Shown here one piece after another: positions 1 to 7,819 of a DNA stretch of 29,928 nucleotides. The translations under genes and the position numbers were made by a program. The stretch lies in contig JBMOPC010000133.1 in the NCBI GenBank assembly GCA_049323915.1, positions 1 through 29,928 of the forward strand, written 5' to 3'. Source of the DNA: BRHc4a sp049323915 (GTDB lineage: Bacteria; Bacillota; Desulfotomaculia; Desulfotomaculales; Desulfocucumaceae). The notes beneath the pieces are model-generated. The model was given only the letters and a program-made list of their open reading frames with translations. It was not told the DNA's origin and ran no database searches. Position 1 is the first letter of the stretch; the number at the start of each line of letters is the position of its first letter.

Positions 1-32
1 CATTAATTAACATTTTTCGAGGAGGGAGTATA

Positions 33-1439
33 TTGGCCGGCATTAAAGACATGAGCTTGTATCTGCCTCGTTACCGGGTAAACCGGGAAAGCATCGCCGG
101 GGCCTGGGGGAAGATCGCTTCAGGCTGGCGGGCGGTGGCGAATTATGATGAGGATGCCATTACCATGGCGGCAGATGCGGTATCCCGTCTTGAAGTAAAT
201 AGCGATAATACGGTGGGACTTTATTTCGCGTCTTCGCGACCGCCTTACCAGGGGAGTTCCAACGCAAGTGTGCTGGCCCAGGTATTGGGAATTAGACCCG
301 ACGCCTTCGTGCAGGATGGGGAAACTTCCGGGCGGGGTGCCACAAGCGCACTAAGGAATGCCATTTGCCTTTTGGACAGCGGCGGAAGGGGAGAAGTACT
401 GGTTGCCGCGGCGGAGACATGGCTGACCCGGCCCGGAAGCGAGGAAGAGCTGGATGGATCGGACTCGGCAGCAGCTTTAAAGCTGAGTCGCGACCCGGGG
501 GTGGCTGAATTTATCACGGGGACTTCTTATCGAAGTGATGTGCTCGACAGGTGGCGGATAGATGGCCGCCAGTTTTCAATCGGCGGCGACGGGAGGTTCA
601 CATCCCGCTATGGATTTGAGGATCCCTGTGTAAAGGCGGTGGAGAGCATTCTATGTTCTTCAAATCTTTCACCTGGAGATGTGCGCTGGGCCGCTGTGGC
701 CGCTCCCGGTCTCAAACAGTACCGGGCAGTTTTGAAAAAGATCGGCATCGGGTCACAGCAGATATTGGAAAAGGTTTATGCCGAAACAGGCAATTGTGGG
801 CTGTCCATGCCGCTGGTTCTTTTGTACCGGGCGTTGCAGTCGGCTTCACCGGGAGACATAATCATTCTGGCGGGGTATTCCGGATGGATTGACGCGATGC
901 TGCTCCGCGTTACTGAAGATATTACCGCATTTCAGGCAAAGAACCCAGTTGGGAGTTTTATGGGCGGGGCGCGGATTGATTACCCTGAAATGCTGAAAAT
1001 GAAAAGAGTGATACCCCTGGAAGAGCTTGTCCCCAGTTCTTCGCAGGTGCAGTACTGGCGGGAGCGGGATGAATTGCTTAGGTTGTCCGGCCAAAAATGC
1101 ACCGTTTGCTCATCGGTGCAGTTTCCCCGGCGCCGGGTATGCTGGCGGTGCGGAACCAGGGACAGGTTTGAGGAGTACCAGCTGGCGAGGACCGGACAGA
1201 TTTATACCTTTACCATTGACCACCTCTTCCCCAGCCCCTTTGGACCGGCAATAATGGCAGTTATTGACCTGGATGGCGGTGGAAGGATTTACACCCAGAT
1301 GACGGACTGCGCAGGGGATGAAGTTGCCATTGGCCTCAAGGTGAAGATTTGTCTGCGTAAATACCACCAGGGAGGGGACTTTAACAACTATTTCTGGAAG
1401 GCCCGCCCAATCCCTGGTGCCGGAGGTGTAAAGATATGA
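33..1439 (+). CDS. HMG-CoA synthase-like protein fused to a DUF35 (Zn-ribbon/OB-fold) domain
   Basis: The 468-residue protein has a thiolase-fold, HMG-CoA-synthase-like part (about residues 1-315) and a C-terminal DUF35 part (about 345-460). The DUF35 part has a Zn-ribbon with Cys356-x2-Cys359 and Cys370-x2-Cys373, followed by an OB-fold. In archaea, separate thiolase, HMG-CoA synthase and DUF35 proteins form a complex that channels acetoacetyl-CoA; here two of the three are fused and the thiolase is the next gene. By eye, the position of the synthase nucleophile Cys is Gly100 (local motif ETSGRGATSAL), and the usual active-site His region (around AAPGLKQY, 223-230) has no His. Classical HMG-CoA synthesis is therefore doubtful, and a scaffold or altered acyl-transfer role is possible. 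The TTG start at 33 has GGAGGGAG 5 nt upstream; ATG at 51 is an alternative. The family call is firm, the reaction is not. Confidence 0.85.
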   Translation: MAGIKDMSLYLPRYRVNRESIAGAWGKIASGWRAVANYDEDAITMAADAVSRLEVNSDNTVGLYFASSRPPYQGSSNASVLAQVLGIRPDAFVQDGETSGRGATSALRNAICLLDSGGRGEVLVAAAETWLTRPGSEEELDGSDSAAALKLSRDPGVAEFITGTSYRSDVLDRWRIDGRQFSIGGDGRFTSRYGFEDPCVKAVESILCSSNLSPGDVRWAAVAAPGLKQYRAVLKKIGIGSQQILEKVYAETGNCGLSMPLVLLYRALQSASPGDIIILAGYSGWIDAMLLRVTEDITAFQAKNPVGSFMGGARIDYPEMLKMKRVIPLEELVPSSSQVQYWRERDELLRLSGQKCTVCSSVQFPRRRVCWRCGTRDRFEEYQLARTGQIYTFTIDHLFPSPFGPAIMAVIDLDGGGRIYTQMTDCAGDEVAIGLKVKICLRKYHQGGDFNNYFWKARPIPGAGGVKI

Positions 1440-2632
1440 TTTCAGGAGAAGTGGCCATTATCGGAATGGGGTGCACCCGCTTTACCGACCATTTTGACAA
1501 AAACTATTCAGACCTGGTGGTGGAAGCGGCATTTGAAGCACTGGCGGATGCCGGTATCGGTCCTGAAGCCGTGGAGGCGGCCTGGCTCGGGACCTGTTAT
1601 GCTTACGAGTACAATACCGAGGGCAATGCCGGCAGCTCACTGGCGGATCCTCTCGGACTTTTCCCTATACCCGTGACACGCGTGGCGAATTACTGCGCCA
1701 CCGGGCTTGATGCCATTAGGAATGCCGCCTTTGCCGTGGCAAGCGGTCAGTATGACGTGGTGCTGGTAGTGGGGGTGGAGAAGATGAGGGATGTGCCTCC
1801 CAGGGGAAGCCTTGTGGCTGTTCACGCCGAGCGTACTCACCCAGTTCTGGCCAAGGGCCGCACGGCCCCGGGCATTTTTGGCCCCATGGCCCGGAGGTAT
1901 TCCCATGTTTACGGTGACGCTAAACAATACATGGCCATGGTGGCCGTTAAAAACCATTACAACGGGTCTTTGAATCCCAAGGCTCATTTCCAGCGCCCGC
2001 TGACCATGGAGGAGGTCCTTGCGGCCCCCATGGCCGCTGATCCCATCGGGTTACTGGACTGCACGCCCACCTCTGATGGCGCTGCCGCCGTGGTTCTTAC
2101 CAGGAGTTCACTGGCCAGGAGGCACAAACAGGACTATGTGGTTATCAAGGGAATCGGGCTGTCGGTGACCAACGGCTATTTCAGCGCCCAATTTGACCAG
2201 GAGTGGGACTTTTTAGGGTTCTCATCCACCCGCGAAGCAGCCCGCCAGGCATACAAGCAGGCCGGAATCACTGACCCTGCAAAGCAGATTCATGTGGCGG
2301 AGGTTCACGACTGTTTTACCATTACCGAAATTTTGAATTATGAGGACCTCGGCTTCTGCGAAAAGGGAATGGGTACCGCCCTTGTGGCCGGTGGGCACAC
2401 CAGCCTTGACGGAAAGCTTCCGGTAAACACAAGCGGTGGTCTGCAGTCTTGCGGGCATCCCATAGGGGCCTCGGGGGTACGGATGGTCATTGACGTGGGC
2501 AACCAGCTCCTGGGCAGGGCCGGCAAGCGGCAGGTAAAGGGCAGCCCATCCGTAGGACTGACCCATGCTCTGGGTGGGCCGGGGTCGGTGGCCGGCGTAT
2601 CAGTTCTGGGGCTGCCCACTAGAAAAGGTTAA
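1436..2632 (+). CDS. Thiolase family protein (SCP2/lipid-transfer type acyl-CoA acetyltransferase)
   Basis: A 398-residue cytoplasmic thiolase that would cleave or form a 3-ketoacyl-CoA. The nucleophile is Cys87 in NYCATGLDAI. Later come HDCFTITE, typical of SCP2-type thiolases, and the C-terminal SCGHPIGASG motif carrying the catalytic His. The start ATG overlaps the stop of the preceding gene as ATGA (4 bp), so the two are translationally coupled. This matches the thiolase plus DUF35 pairing seen in the archaeal thiolase/HMG-CoA synthase complex and in benzoylsuccinyl-CoA thiolase (BbsAB). The active site looks intact, unlike that of its partner. The substrate cannot be read from sequence; a tct transporter begins 82 bp downstream, which suggests catabolism of an imported carboxylate after CoA activation. 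No CoA ligase or CoA transferase is visible in the window. Confidence 0.9.
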   Translation: MISGEVAIIGMGCTRFTDHFDKNYSDLVVEAAFEALADAGIGPEAVEAAWLGTCYAYEYNTEGNAGSSLADPLGLFPIPVTRVANYCATGLDAIRNAAFAVASGQYDVVLVVGVEKMRDVPPRGSLVAVHAERTHPVLAKGRTAPGIFGPMARRYSHVYGDAKQYMAMVAVKNHYNGSLNPKAHFQRPLTMEEVLAAPMAADPIGLLDCTPTSDGAAAVVLTRSSLARRHKQDYVVIKGIGLSVTNGYFSAQFDQEWDFLGFSSTREAARQAYKQAGITDPAKQIHVAEVHDCFTITEILNYEDLGFCEKGMGTALVAGGHTSLDGKLPVNTSGGLQSCGHPIGASGVRMVIDVGNQLLGRAGKRQVKGSPSVGLTHALGGPGSVAGVSVLGLPTRKG

Positions 2633-2714
2633 AAGTCTTTATAAAGATAATAGGAGGTGGGACGAGAAGCTGTATTGTCACATAGTCTTAAAAATTTTTA
2701 GGGGAGGTATTCAA

Positions 2715-3710
2715 GTGAAAAAAGGATTTTTTTCAGCTTCTGTATTGGTTCTGGTCATGATTTTGGCCCTGGCCGGCTGCGGTAAAAGCGGAGGTGAATC
2801 CGGCGGCAAAAAAGTCAGCTATCCGACCAAGCCGATTAACCTTGTGGTGGGCTATGCCGCGGGCGGTTCCGGGGATATGAGCGCCAGGGCGATAGCTGAG
2901 CCCATGCAGAAATTATTGGGGCAACCCGTTGCTGTGATTAACAAGGCCGGAGGCGGCGGGGGGGTGGCCGCGGCCGAGTTTGCCCGGGCAAAGGCAGACG
3001 GCTACACCTTGATGAACGGGGCCTATGGGACAATTACCCTTGTGCCTTACCAGTCCAATGTAGGCTACACTTATAAGGACTTTAAGGCCATAGCCAGGAC
3101 TGTCGACGTCCCCCTGGCGCTGGCCGTGAAAAAGGACTCTCCAATCAATTCGTTAAAAGATTTTATAGAATATGCCAAGAAGAACCCCAAAAAGGTCAGG
3201 GTGGGTACACCTGGGGCGGGGACAATACAGCATGTAACACTGCACCGTATGAACAAGGAATTCGGCATCGATCTCCAGCACATGCCCTATGAGGGGGCCA
3301 ACCCAGCCGTGGCCGCCCTGCTGGGTGGGCACATAGAGGCCACCCTTACCGGCTTTACCGAGGTGACCGGGCAGTATAAATCCGGCCAGGTCAAGATTCT
3401 GGGCGTTACCACCGACAAGCGCATACAGGAATTTATGCCGGACGTTCCCACCTTCAAAGAGCTGGGACATGACTTTGTAGCCGGGTTTTGGATGGGGGTA
3501 TTTGCCCCGAAGGATACGCCCCAGGAAATTGTCGGCATACTGTCTGACGCCGTGAAAAAGGCAAGTGAAAGCGAGGAATTTAAAAATGCGTGCAAGAAGC
3601 TGTACCTGCTGAATGCCTACCTCGGTCCCGATGAGTTCTCGGCATCCATAGCAAGGGACTCCGAAAGCAACCAGAAGATGCTCCAGGAAATGGGGATAGC
3701 CAAAAATTAG
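2715..3710 (+). CDS. tctC: Tripartite tricarboxylate transporter substrate-binding lipoprotein (TctC/Bug family)
   Basis: Extracytoplasmic solute receptor of a TctABC carboxylate transporter, 331 residues. The N-terminus is a lipoprotein signal: VKKGFF, a hydrophobic stretch, then lipobox LALAGC with Cys22 as the lipidation site, followed by a Ser/Gly-rich linker. The mature part begins with YPTKPINLVVGYAAGGSGD, the typical start of Bug/TctC proteins, which carries the first ligand-binding loop. The frame is open 150 bp further upstream into the thiolase gene, but GTG at 2715 is preceded by GGGGAGG and immediately starts the signal peptide, so I chose it. An 82-bp gap separates it from the thiolase gene. 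It delivers its ligand, probably a di- or tricarboxylate or related organic acid, to TctB/TctA encoded next. The ligand is unknown. Confidence 0.93.
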   Translation: MKKGFFSASVLVLVMILALAGCGKSGGESGGKKVSYPTKPINLVVGYAAGGSGDMSARAIAEPMQKLLGQPVAVINKAGGGGGVAAAEFARAKADGYTLMNGAYGTITLVPYQSNVGYTYKDFKAIARTVDVPLALAVKKDSPINSLKDFIEYAKKNPKKVRVGTPGAGTIQHVTLHRMNKEFGIDLQHMPYEGANPAVAALLGGHIEATLTGFTEVTGQYKSGQVKILGVTTDKRIQEFMPDVPTFKELGHDFVAGFWMGVFAPKDTPQEIVGILSDAVKKASESEEFKNACKKLYLLNAYLGPDEFSASIARDSESNQKMLQEMGIAKN

Positions 3711-3764
3711 TATCTATATGCGGCCGGTTTGATCTGAGGTGTTTTACGGTTCGTTTTACAGCTC

Positions 3765-3790
3765 AGGGGCGCCTTGAAAGCGGCGCCCCT
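3765..3790 (+). other. Stable intercistronic hairpin between tctC and tctB
   Basis: AGGGGCGCC (3765-3773) and GGCGCCCCT (3782-3790) form a perfect 9-bp GC-rich stem with an 8-nt loop. The following bases (ACTATAAAA) contain no U-tract, so this is not a canonical intrinsic terminator. In many transporter operons such a stem after the binding-protein gene stabilises the upstream mRNA or partly attenuates transcription, giving more binding protein than membrane subunits; that role is inference. Confidence 0.7.
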
Positions 3791-3812
3791 ACTATAAAAA
3801 TGAGGTGGTTGG

Positions 3813-4235
3813 ATGAAGGACCGGGACTTTGTGGCCGGGGTGGCCCTGATCATCTCCTCGCTGTCCGGCTTGGTTTACTCCCTGTCAATACCGCATATGG
3901 CCAACACTGGACTGTCGGCGGGGTTTTATCCCTCCCTGCTTTTTATTATTCTGGGCCTTTGCGGAATCGCCCTCCTTATTCAGGGAATCCGGCGTTCCGC
4001 GAAGGTCCCCCTGCCCCGATTCAACTGGAAAAAGTTTATACCGATGTGTGTGCTGATGCTGGTTTATGCTTATCTTTTTGAATATTTCGGATTTCAGATT
4101 TCCACGTTGTTTTTCCTTATTACGGCGATGATCTTTATGGGTTTACGGAAACCCCTCCCCCTGGCGGGTGTTTCCATAACCGGAACTTTCGGGATTTACT
4201 TTCTCTTTGTGTATGTCTTTAAAATCACATTGTGA
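3813..4235 (+). CDS. tctB: TctB-type small membrane subunit of the tricarboxylate transporter
   Basis: A 140-residue hydrophobic protein with about four predicted membrane spans: roughly residues 8-26, 36-54, 75-95 and a terminal pair around 98-137. Size and topology fit TctB (DUF1468), the small integral subunit that works with TctA. The opening motif with Arg-Asp before the first span and the SAGFYPSLL segment after it are typical of the family. ATG 3813 follows GAGGTGG with good spacing. It lies between tctC and tctA and is followed 27 bp later by tctA. Sequence conservation in TctB is low, so the call rests mainly on position and topology. Confidence 0.88.
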   Translation: MKDRDFVAGVALIISSLSGLVYSLSIPHMANTGLSAGFYPSLLFIILGLCGIALLIQGIRRSAKVPLPRFNWKKFIPMCVLMLVYAYLFEYFGFQISTLFFLITAMIFMGLRKPLPLAGVSITGTFGIYFLFVYVFKITL

Positions 4236-4262
4236 CATGATTGACAGTTGGGAGGTGGAACG

Positions 4263-5780
4263 ATGGAACTAATGCTGTTTGACCAGTTGCAGCAGATACC
4301 CAACGCATTCTTATCGGTTTTCACATTTCAAAACCTGATCTGGATTCTATTGGGATCGCTCTTAGGGACGGTATTCGGGGCCGCCCCCGGCCTCACTGCC
4401 ACTACGGCCGTGGCGCTTTTCACACCTGCCACCTTCTACATGCCGCTGGAGCAGTCCCTATCTTTTCTACTGGGCATGTACTGCTCCGGGTACTGGGCGG
4501 GGAGTATCCCGGCAATACTTATCAACACTCCCGGGGCGCCGGGAAACGCCGCCACCACTATGGACGGCTACCCCATGGCGAAAAAAGGGAAGGCCGGAGA
4601 AGCCCTGGGGCATTCGATCGTGGCTTCCTGGATCGGCGGCACCACGTCGGCATTTGCATTATTGATCTTCGCCCCCCTCATCGGGGCCCTGGCTTTAAAA
4701 TTCGGAGCGGCTGAATATTTTTCGGTGGGCGTACTGGGGCTGCTCTGTGTTTCCGGTATTTCGGGAGGTTCCATATTAAAGGGAGTGGCCGGGGCCGTTA
4801 TCGGGATGCTGCTGGGGGCCGTCGGGATGGATCCCATTGGAGGCGAGCCCCGTTTTACCTTTGACAATGTTAATCTGATGGGCGGCATAGCCCTGGTTCC
4901 GGCCCTGGTTGGCTTTTTCGCCATAACAGAGGTACTGTCCCGGTCAGAGGGCGGAGTGGAAAAAGGGGTTATCGAGGACAGGATAAAGAGGACATTGCCT
5001 GACCTTCGCAAATACCTGGTATACAAGTGGACACTTATAAGGAGCATAATTATCGGGATAATAGTGGGAGCTTTACCTGGTACGGGGCCCACCGTAGCCT
5101 CCTGGATGAGCTATAATGAAGCCATCAGGAATTCAAAGGACCCGAAGAAGTTTGGCAAAGGGTCAACCGAGGGGTTGATCGCCTGCGAGAGCGCCAACAA
5201 CTCAGTTACCGGAGGGGCGCTGATACCTCTGTTAACCCTGGGCATCCCAGGGGACACCGTCACTGCCGTACTGCTGGGGGCACTGATGATACAGGGGCTT
5301 ACGCCCGGCCCGATGCTAATCCAGGAGCAGTACTCACTGGTGTCTGAACTGCTATGGATATTGATTATCGCGAACCTTTTCATGCTTGTCATAGGCCTTC
5401 TTGGCAGCAGGATATGCCCTTATATACTGAAGCTGCCCGTGGAGATTCTTATGCCCCTGGTAACAGTGCTTTGTGTAGTTGGGGGCTATGCGGTAAACAA
5501 CAGCTTCTTTGATGTCAAAATGCTAATCGTAGTTGGGATCGTGGGCTTTGTGCTGATGAAATTCGGTTTTCCGATACCACCCATTGTGTTGGGACTTATA
5601 CTTGGCCCCATTATTGAGCCGAATTTGAGGCGGGCGCTAAGCGGATCGGAGATGAACCCCCTGGTTTTTGTAACCCGCCCGCTAAGCGCAATAATTCTAG
5701 CTTTAGCGCTGGCCCTGGTTGTTTTCGTCATCATTCGGGCAAAACGCGAGCGGAAAAGTGAAAAAGGACAGGTTATATAA
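4263..5780 (+). CDS. tctA: TctA-type large membrane subunit of the tricarboxylate transporter
   Basis: A 505-residue polytopic membrane protein that forms the transport channel of the TctABC secondary transporter. Family hallmarks are visible: GTVFGAAPGLTATTAVAL near residues 35-55, PAILINTPGAPGNAATTMDGYP near residues 80-105, and the related repeat GALPGTGPTVASWMSY in the middle, with GIPGDTVTAVLLGALM following. These Gly/Pro-rich loops reflect the internal duplication of the family. TTG at 4248 is in frame, but GGGAGGTGG lies just downstream of it and serves ATG 4263, so ATG is the start. Length is normal for TctA (about 500 residues). It is cotranscribed with tctC and tctB; a nitroreductase gene follows after 31 bp. 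Confidence 0.95.
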   Translation: MELMLFDQLQQIPNAFLSVFTFQNLIWILLGSLLGTVFGAAPGLTATTAVALFTPATFYMPLEQSLSFLLGMYCSGYWAGSIPAILINTPGAPGNAATTMDGYPMAKKGKAGEALGHSIVASWIGGTTSAFALLIFAPLIGALALKFGAAEYFSVGVLGLLCVSGISGGSILKGVAGAVIGMLLGAVGMDPIGGEPRFTFDNVNLMGGIALVPALVGFFAITEVLSRSEGGVEKGVIEDRIKRTLPDLRKYLVYKWTLIRSIIIGIIVGALPGTGPTVASWMSYNEAIRNSKDPKKFGKGSTEGLIACESANNSVTGGALIPLLTLGIPGDTVTAVLLGALMIQGLTPGPMLIQEQYSLVSELLWILIIANLFMLVIGLLGSRICPYILKLPVEILMPLVTVLCVVGGYAVNNSFFDVKMLIVVGIVGFVLMKFGFPIPPIVLGLILGPIIEPNLRRALSGSEMNPLVFVTRPLSAIILALALALVVFVIIRAKRERKSEKGQVI

Positions 5781-5811
5781 CAGCTGATACTATAAAAAAG
5801 GAGTAAACGGC

Positions 5812-6435
5812 ATGGATTTGGAAAGCGCGATTTATGGACGGAGGAGCATTCGTAAGTACACCGGGGAGGGGGTGCCCGACGATATCGTTAAAAAAATTGT
5901 TCAAATGGCCGTCGAGGCTCCAAGCCCAGGTAATCAAAAGGGCTGGCATTTTTATGTAATCCGTGACGGGGATGCCCTTGGGGAAATGGCGGAAATAGTG
6001 ACATCGGAGCTGGAAAGCGTTGGTGCCCTGGCGGGAGCAGTCCCCGAGAGACTGCACGGTTCGCAACGTTCTGCAACGTGGTTTAAGGAAGCGCCGGCTG
6101 TGATAGCGGTTACCACCAGGGTTTACCGATCCAGGATCGACAAGACGCTGCTGGATGCCGGTTATATCGATGAGGAAGTGGATATACTCCGCTGCAGACC
6201 AGACTTGCAGGCAGTGGGGGCCGCCATTCAGAATATGCTTCTTGCCGCCTACGCGAACGGATACGGCACTTGCTGGCTAACCGGCCCGATGCTGGCAAGG
6301 CCAAAGCTGGAGCAGTACCTCAACATACAGCCACCGGAAATGCTTGCGGCGCTGGTTGCTCTGGGCCGGCCTGAATACATCCCTCCCAAGCCTCAAAGCA
6401 AGCCGGTTGAGGACTTTTTGACTTTCAAGGATTGA
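5812..6435 (+). CDS. Nitroreductase-family flavoprotein
   Basis: A 207-residue FMN-dependent nitroreductase-fold protein. The N-terminal IYGRRSIRKYTGEGVP segment is the usual FMN phosphate-binding region (Arg-Arg-Ser-x-Arg). APSPGNQKGWHFYV matches the second FMN motif, and the C-terminal GYGTCWLTGPM and ALVALGRPEY stretches are typical. The natural substrate is unknown; members reduce nitro compounds, enones or flavins, or catalyse dehydrogenations. ATG 5812 has AAAAAGGAG upstream. The 31-bp gap from tctA suggests operon membership, so it may act on the imported compound or a derived enoyl intermediate, but that is inference. A second, shorter nitroreductase lies at 26780-27301. Confidence 0.9.
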   Translation: MDLESAIYGRRSIRKYTGEGVPDDIVKKIVQMAVEAPSPGNQKGWHFYVIRDGDALGEMAEIVTSELESVGALAGAVPERLHGSQRSATWFKEAPAVIAVTTRVYRSRIDKTLLDAGYIDEEVDILRCRPDLQAVGAAIQNMLLAAYANGYGTCWLTGPMLARPKLEQYLNIQPPEMLAALVALGRPEYIPPKPQSKPVEDFLTFKD

Positions 6436-6514
6436 TAAGCTGATAATCTTTTGTTTGAGTATACACCCGTTAAGAATGCCTTAGTGTAAAACCGGTTGAA
6501 AACAAGGTGGTAAA

Positions 6515-7240
6515 GTGTTTCAAAAGGTTGGCGATAAAAAAAATCTATATGACAGGGTAGTGCAACAACTTAAAAGGTCTATTTTGCAGGGTGATTATAA
6601 ATGTGGGGATAAATTCCCTACAGAAAAAGAACTGGGGCAAATTTTTAGGGTAAGCCGGACAATTATCCGTGAAGCAGTAAAGTCATTGGAAGCTGCCGGG
6701 TTGATTGAAGTAAAGCATGGCTACGGCATTTTTGTCTCTGATCTAACTCACATAAGCTATATCTCCCGAATCAGAAACAACAAGGAAAGTATTTTTCAGG
6801 TTTTCGAAATCCGAAAAGTACTTGAGACTAGAATTGCTTTTTGGGCAGCAACAAAGGCTTCTGAAGACAAACTTGAGGAAATGGCGCAAATCATTGGCTT
6901 AACTGATAAATGTATAAAAAGTAGTAAAAGCGATATTCCGGCAAAGTTTGAAGATTATAATAAAAAATTCCACATGGCCTTGGCTGAAGCTACTGGAAAC
7001 ACGGCTCTGGTATCTGTTATGGAAAACTTATTGAAACTTATGGCTGAAAACCAGGTTAAATCCTTGTCAATTCCGGGGTGCATCATTTGTTCTTTTGAGG
7101 AGCATAAAAAGATCCTCATGTCCGTACGTGCCAAAGAACCGGAAAAGGCTTCAAAAGAGATGTACAACCATTTGAACAACAGAGAAGAAGATATTTCTAT
7201 TTTTTTAAAAAACTCAACTTTCCCACACAGAAAATTGTAG
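6515..7240 (+). CDS. GntR-family transcriptional regulator with FCD domain (FadR-like)
   Basis: A 241-residue regulator. Residues about 12-75 form the winged-helix GntR domain, with KFPTEKELGQIFRVSRTIIREAVKSLE as recognition helix region and EVKHGYGIFVSD as wing. Residues about 95-230 form an all-helical FCD ligand-binding domain, with FEIRKVLE and KKFHMALAEATGN carrying the usual metal/ligand residues. FCD regulators commonly sense organic acids and control the adjacent uptake and catabolism genes, so the thiolase-tct unit is its likely target. GTG 6515 is preceded by AAGGTGG. The gene is clearly more AT-rich, with more AAA/AAT codons, than the genes around it, which suggests separate acquisition. 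A 79-bp gap separates it from the nitroreductase gene; no terminator was seen before it, and no clear operator was found. Confidence 0.92.
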   Translation: MFQKVGDKKNLYDRVVQQLKRSILQGDYKCGDKFPTEKELGQIFRVSRTIIREAVKSLEAAGLIEVKHGYGIFVSDLTHISYISRIRNNKESIFQVFEIRKVLETRIAFWAATKASEDKLEEMAQIIGLTDKCIKSSKSDIPAKFEDYNKKFHMALAEATGNTALVSVMENLLKLMAENQVKSLSIPGCIICSFEEHKKILMSVRAKEPEKASKEMYNHLNNREEDISIFLKNSTFPHRKL

Positions 7241-7416
7241 TCGAGCTTTGAAATGACTGGGCAGAGACGAAATAAATTGGTATAAGAACTCATTCAGCTG
7301 TTGCCCTGGTAGGGAAAGGAACCTACGCAAGCTCTGTTTCAGGTTTTTAGTTTTAAACTGTTTGATTTTTTCTCCAGCTCCAGGTCTGCATTAAACTCAA
7401 GGAGGTTTAATCACCT

Positions 7417-7460
7417 TCTTTTTTACATGGACTGAGACACCAAAAATCATGTAAAAAAGA
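7417..7460. repeat. Perfect 13-bp inverted repeat with 18-nt spacer
   Basis: TCTTTTTTACATG (7417-7429) is exactly complementary to CATGTAAAAAAGA (7448-7460). It lies in the 579-bp gene-free stretch after the GntR gene. It is not followed by a U-tract in either direction, so it is not a standard terminator. It may be an operator or the end of a decayed mobile element. Confidence 0.6.
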
Positions 7461-7475
7461 GGAACACCGCTCTGA

Positions 7476-7730
7476 TTTGGGGAAATTGGTAATTTAGCAA
7501 GATTAAGCAAGTTTGCTGAAAAAACCAGTTTGCCTGTTGCCTTTGATAACAACAGCGTTACCGGTTTCGGCAACTTCGGGCTCTTTGAAACCTTTAACCT
7601 GTCAGGGACCGGGCCGGACATACTGAAATACCTTCAAAAAAATCATTTACCATGGGAGGCCCCGGCAAAAATACATGCAGTCTCCGGCTTTTGGCCGGTT
7701 TTTTTGAAAAAATTGGCCGTAGCCAAATGA
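7476..7730 (+). pseudogene. Possible degraded transposase N-terminus
   Basis: This stretch of the gene-free gap 7241-7819 is open for 84 codons without a proper ribosome site. The middle part (PVAFDNNSVTGFGNFGLFE) faintly resembles the N-terminal motif of IS1380/IS4-type transposases. After about 35 codons the likeness stops, and an intrinsic terminator lies inside the open frame. I read it as a short relic at most. The remaining bases of the gap (7241-7416) show nothing I can name. Confidence 0.22.
7684..7705 (+). terminator. Intrinsic terminator
   Basis: CCGGC (7684-7688), a 5-nt loop and GCCGG (7694-7698) are followed directly by seven T. It would stop transcripts entering from the GntR gene or the gap before the sensory hydrogenase promoter. 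Confidence 0.65.
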
Positions 7731-7733
7731 TCA

Positions 7734-7762
7734 TTGCAAATATTAGCGGTATAAATTATATT
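7734..7762 (+). promoter_or_regulatory. Sigma-A-like promoter for the sensory hydrogenase gene
   Basis: TTGCAA (7734-7739), a 17-bp spacer and TATATT (7757-7762) match -35 (4/6) and -10 (5/6). The box lies about 58 bp before the start codon at 7820 and just after the terminator at 7684-7705, which supports an independent transcription unit. Confidence 0.5.
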
Positions 7763-7819
7763 TATCACAAGTGATTATGCCTGTGGCACTGTATAACAGC
7801 CATGAAATGAGGTCTGAAC

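Noticed and set aside
2565..2714. N-terminal extension of tctC by 50 codons
   Set aside because: It overlaps the thiolase gene, lacks a ribosome site and would bury the lipoprotein signal peptide, which begins exactly at GTG 2715.
7530..7730. A small gene in the gap before the sensory hydrogenase
   Set aside because: No ribosome site, an intrinsic terminator inside the frame, and no coherent protein pattern after the first 35 codons.
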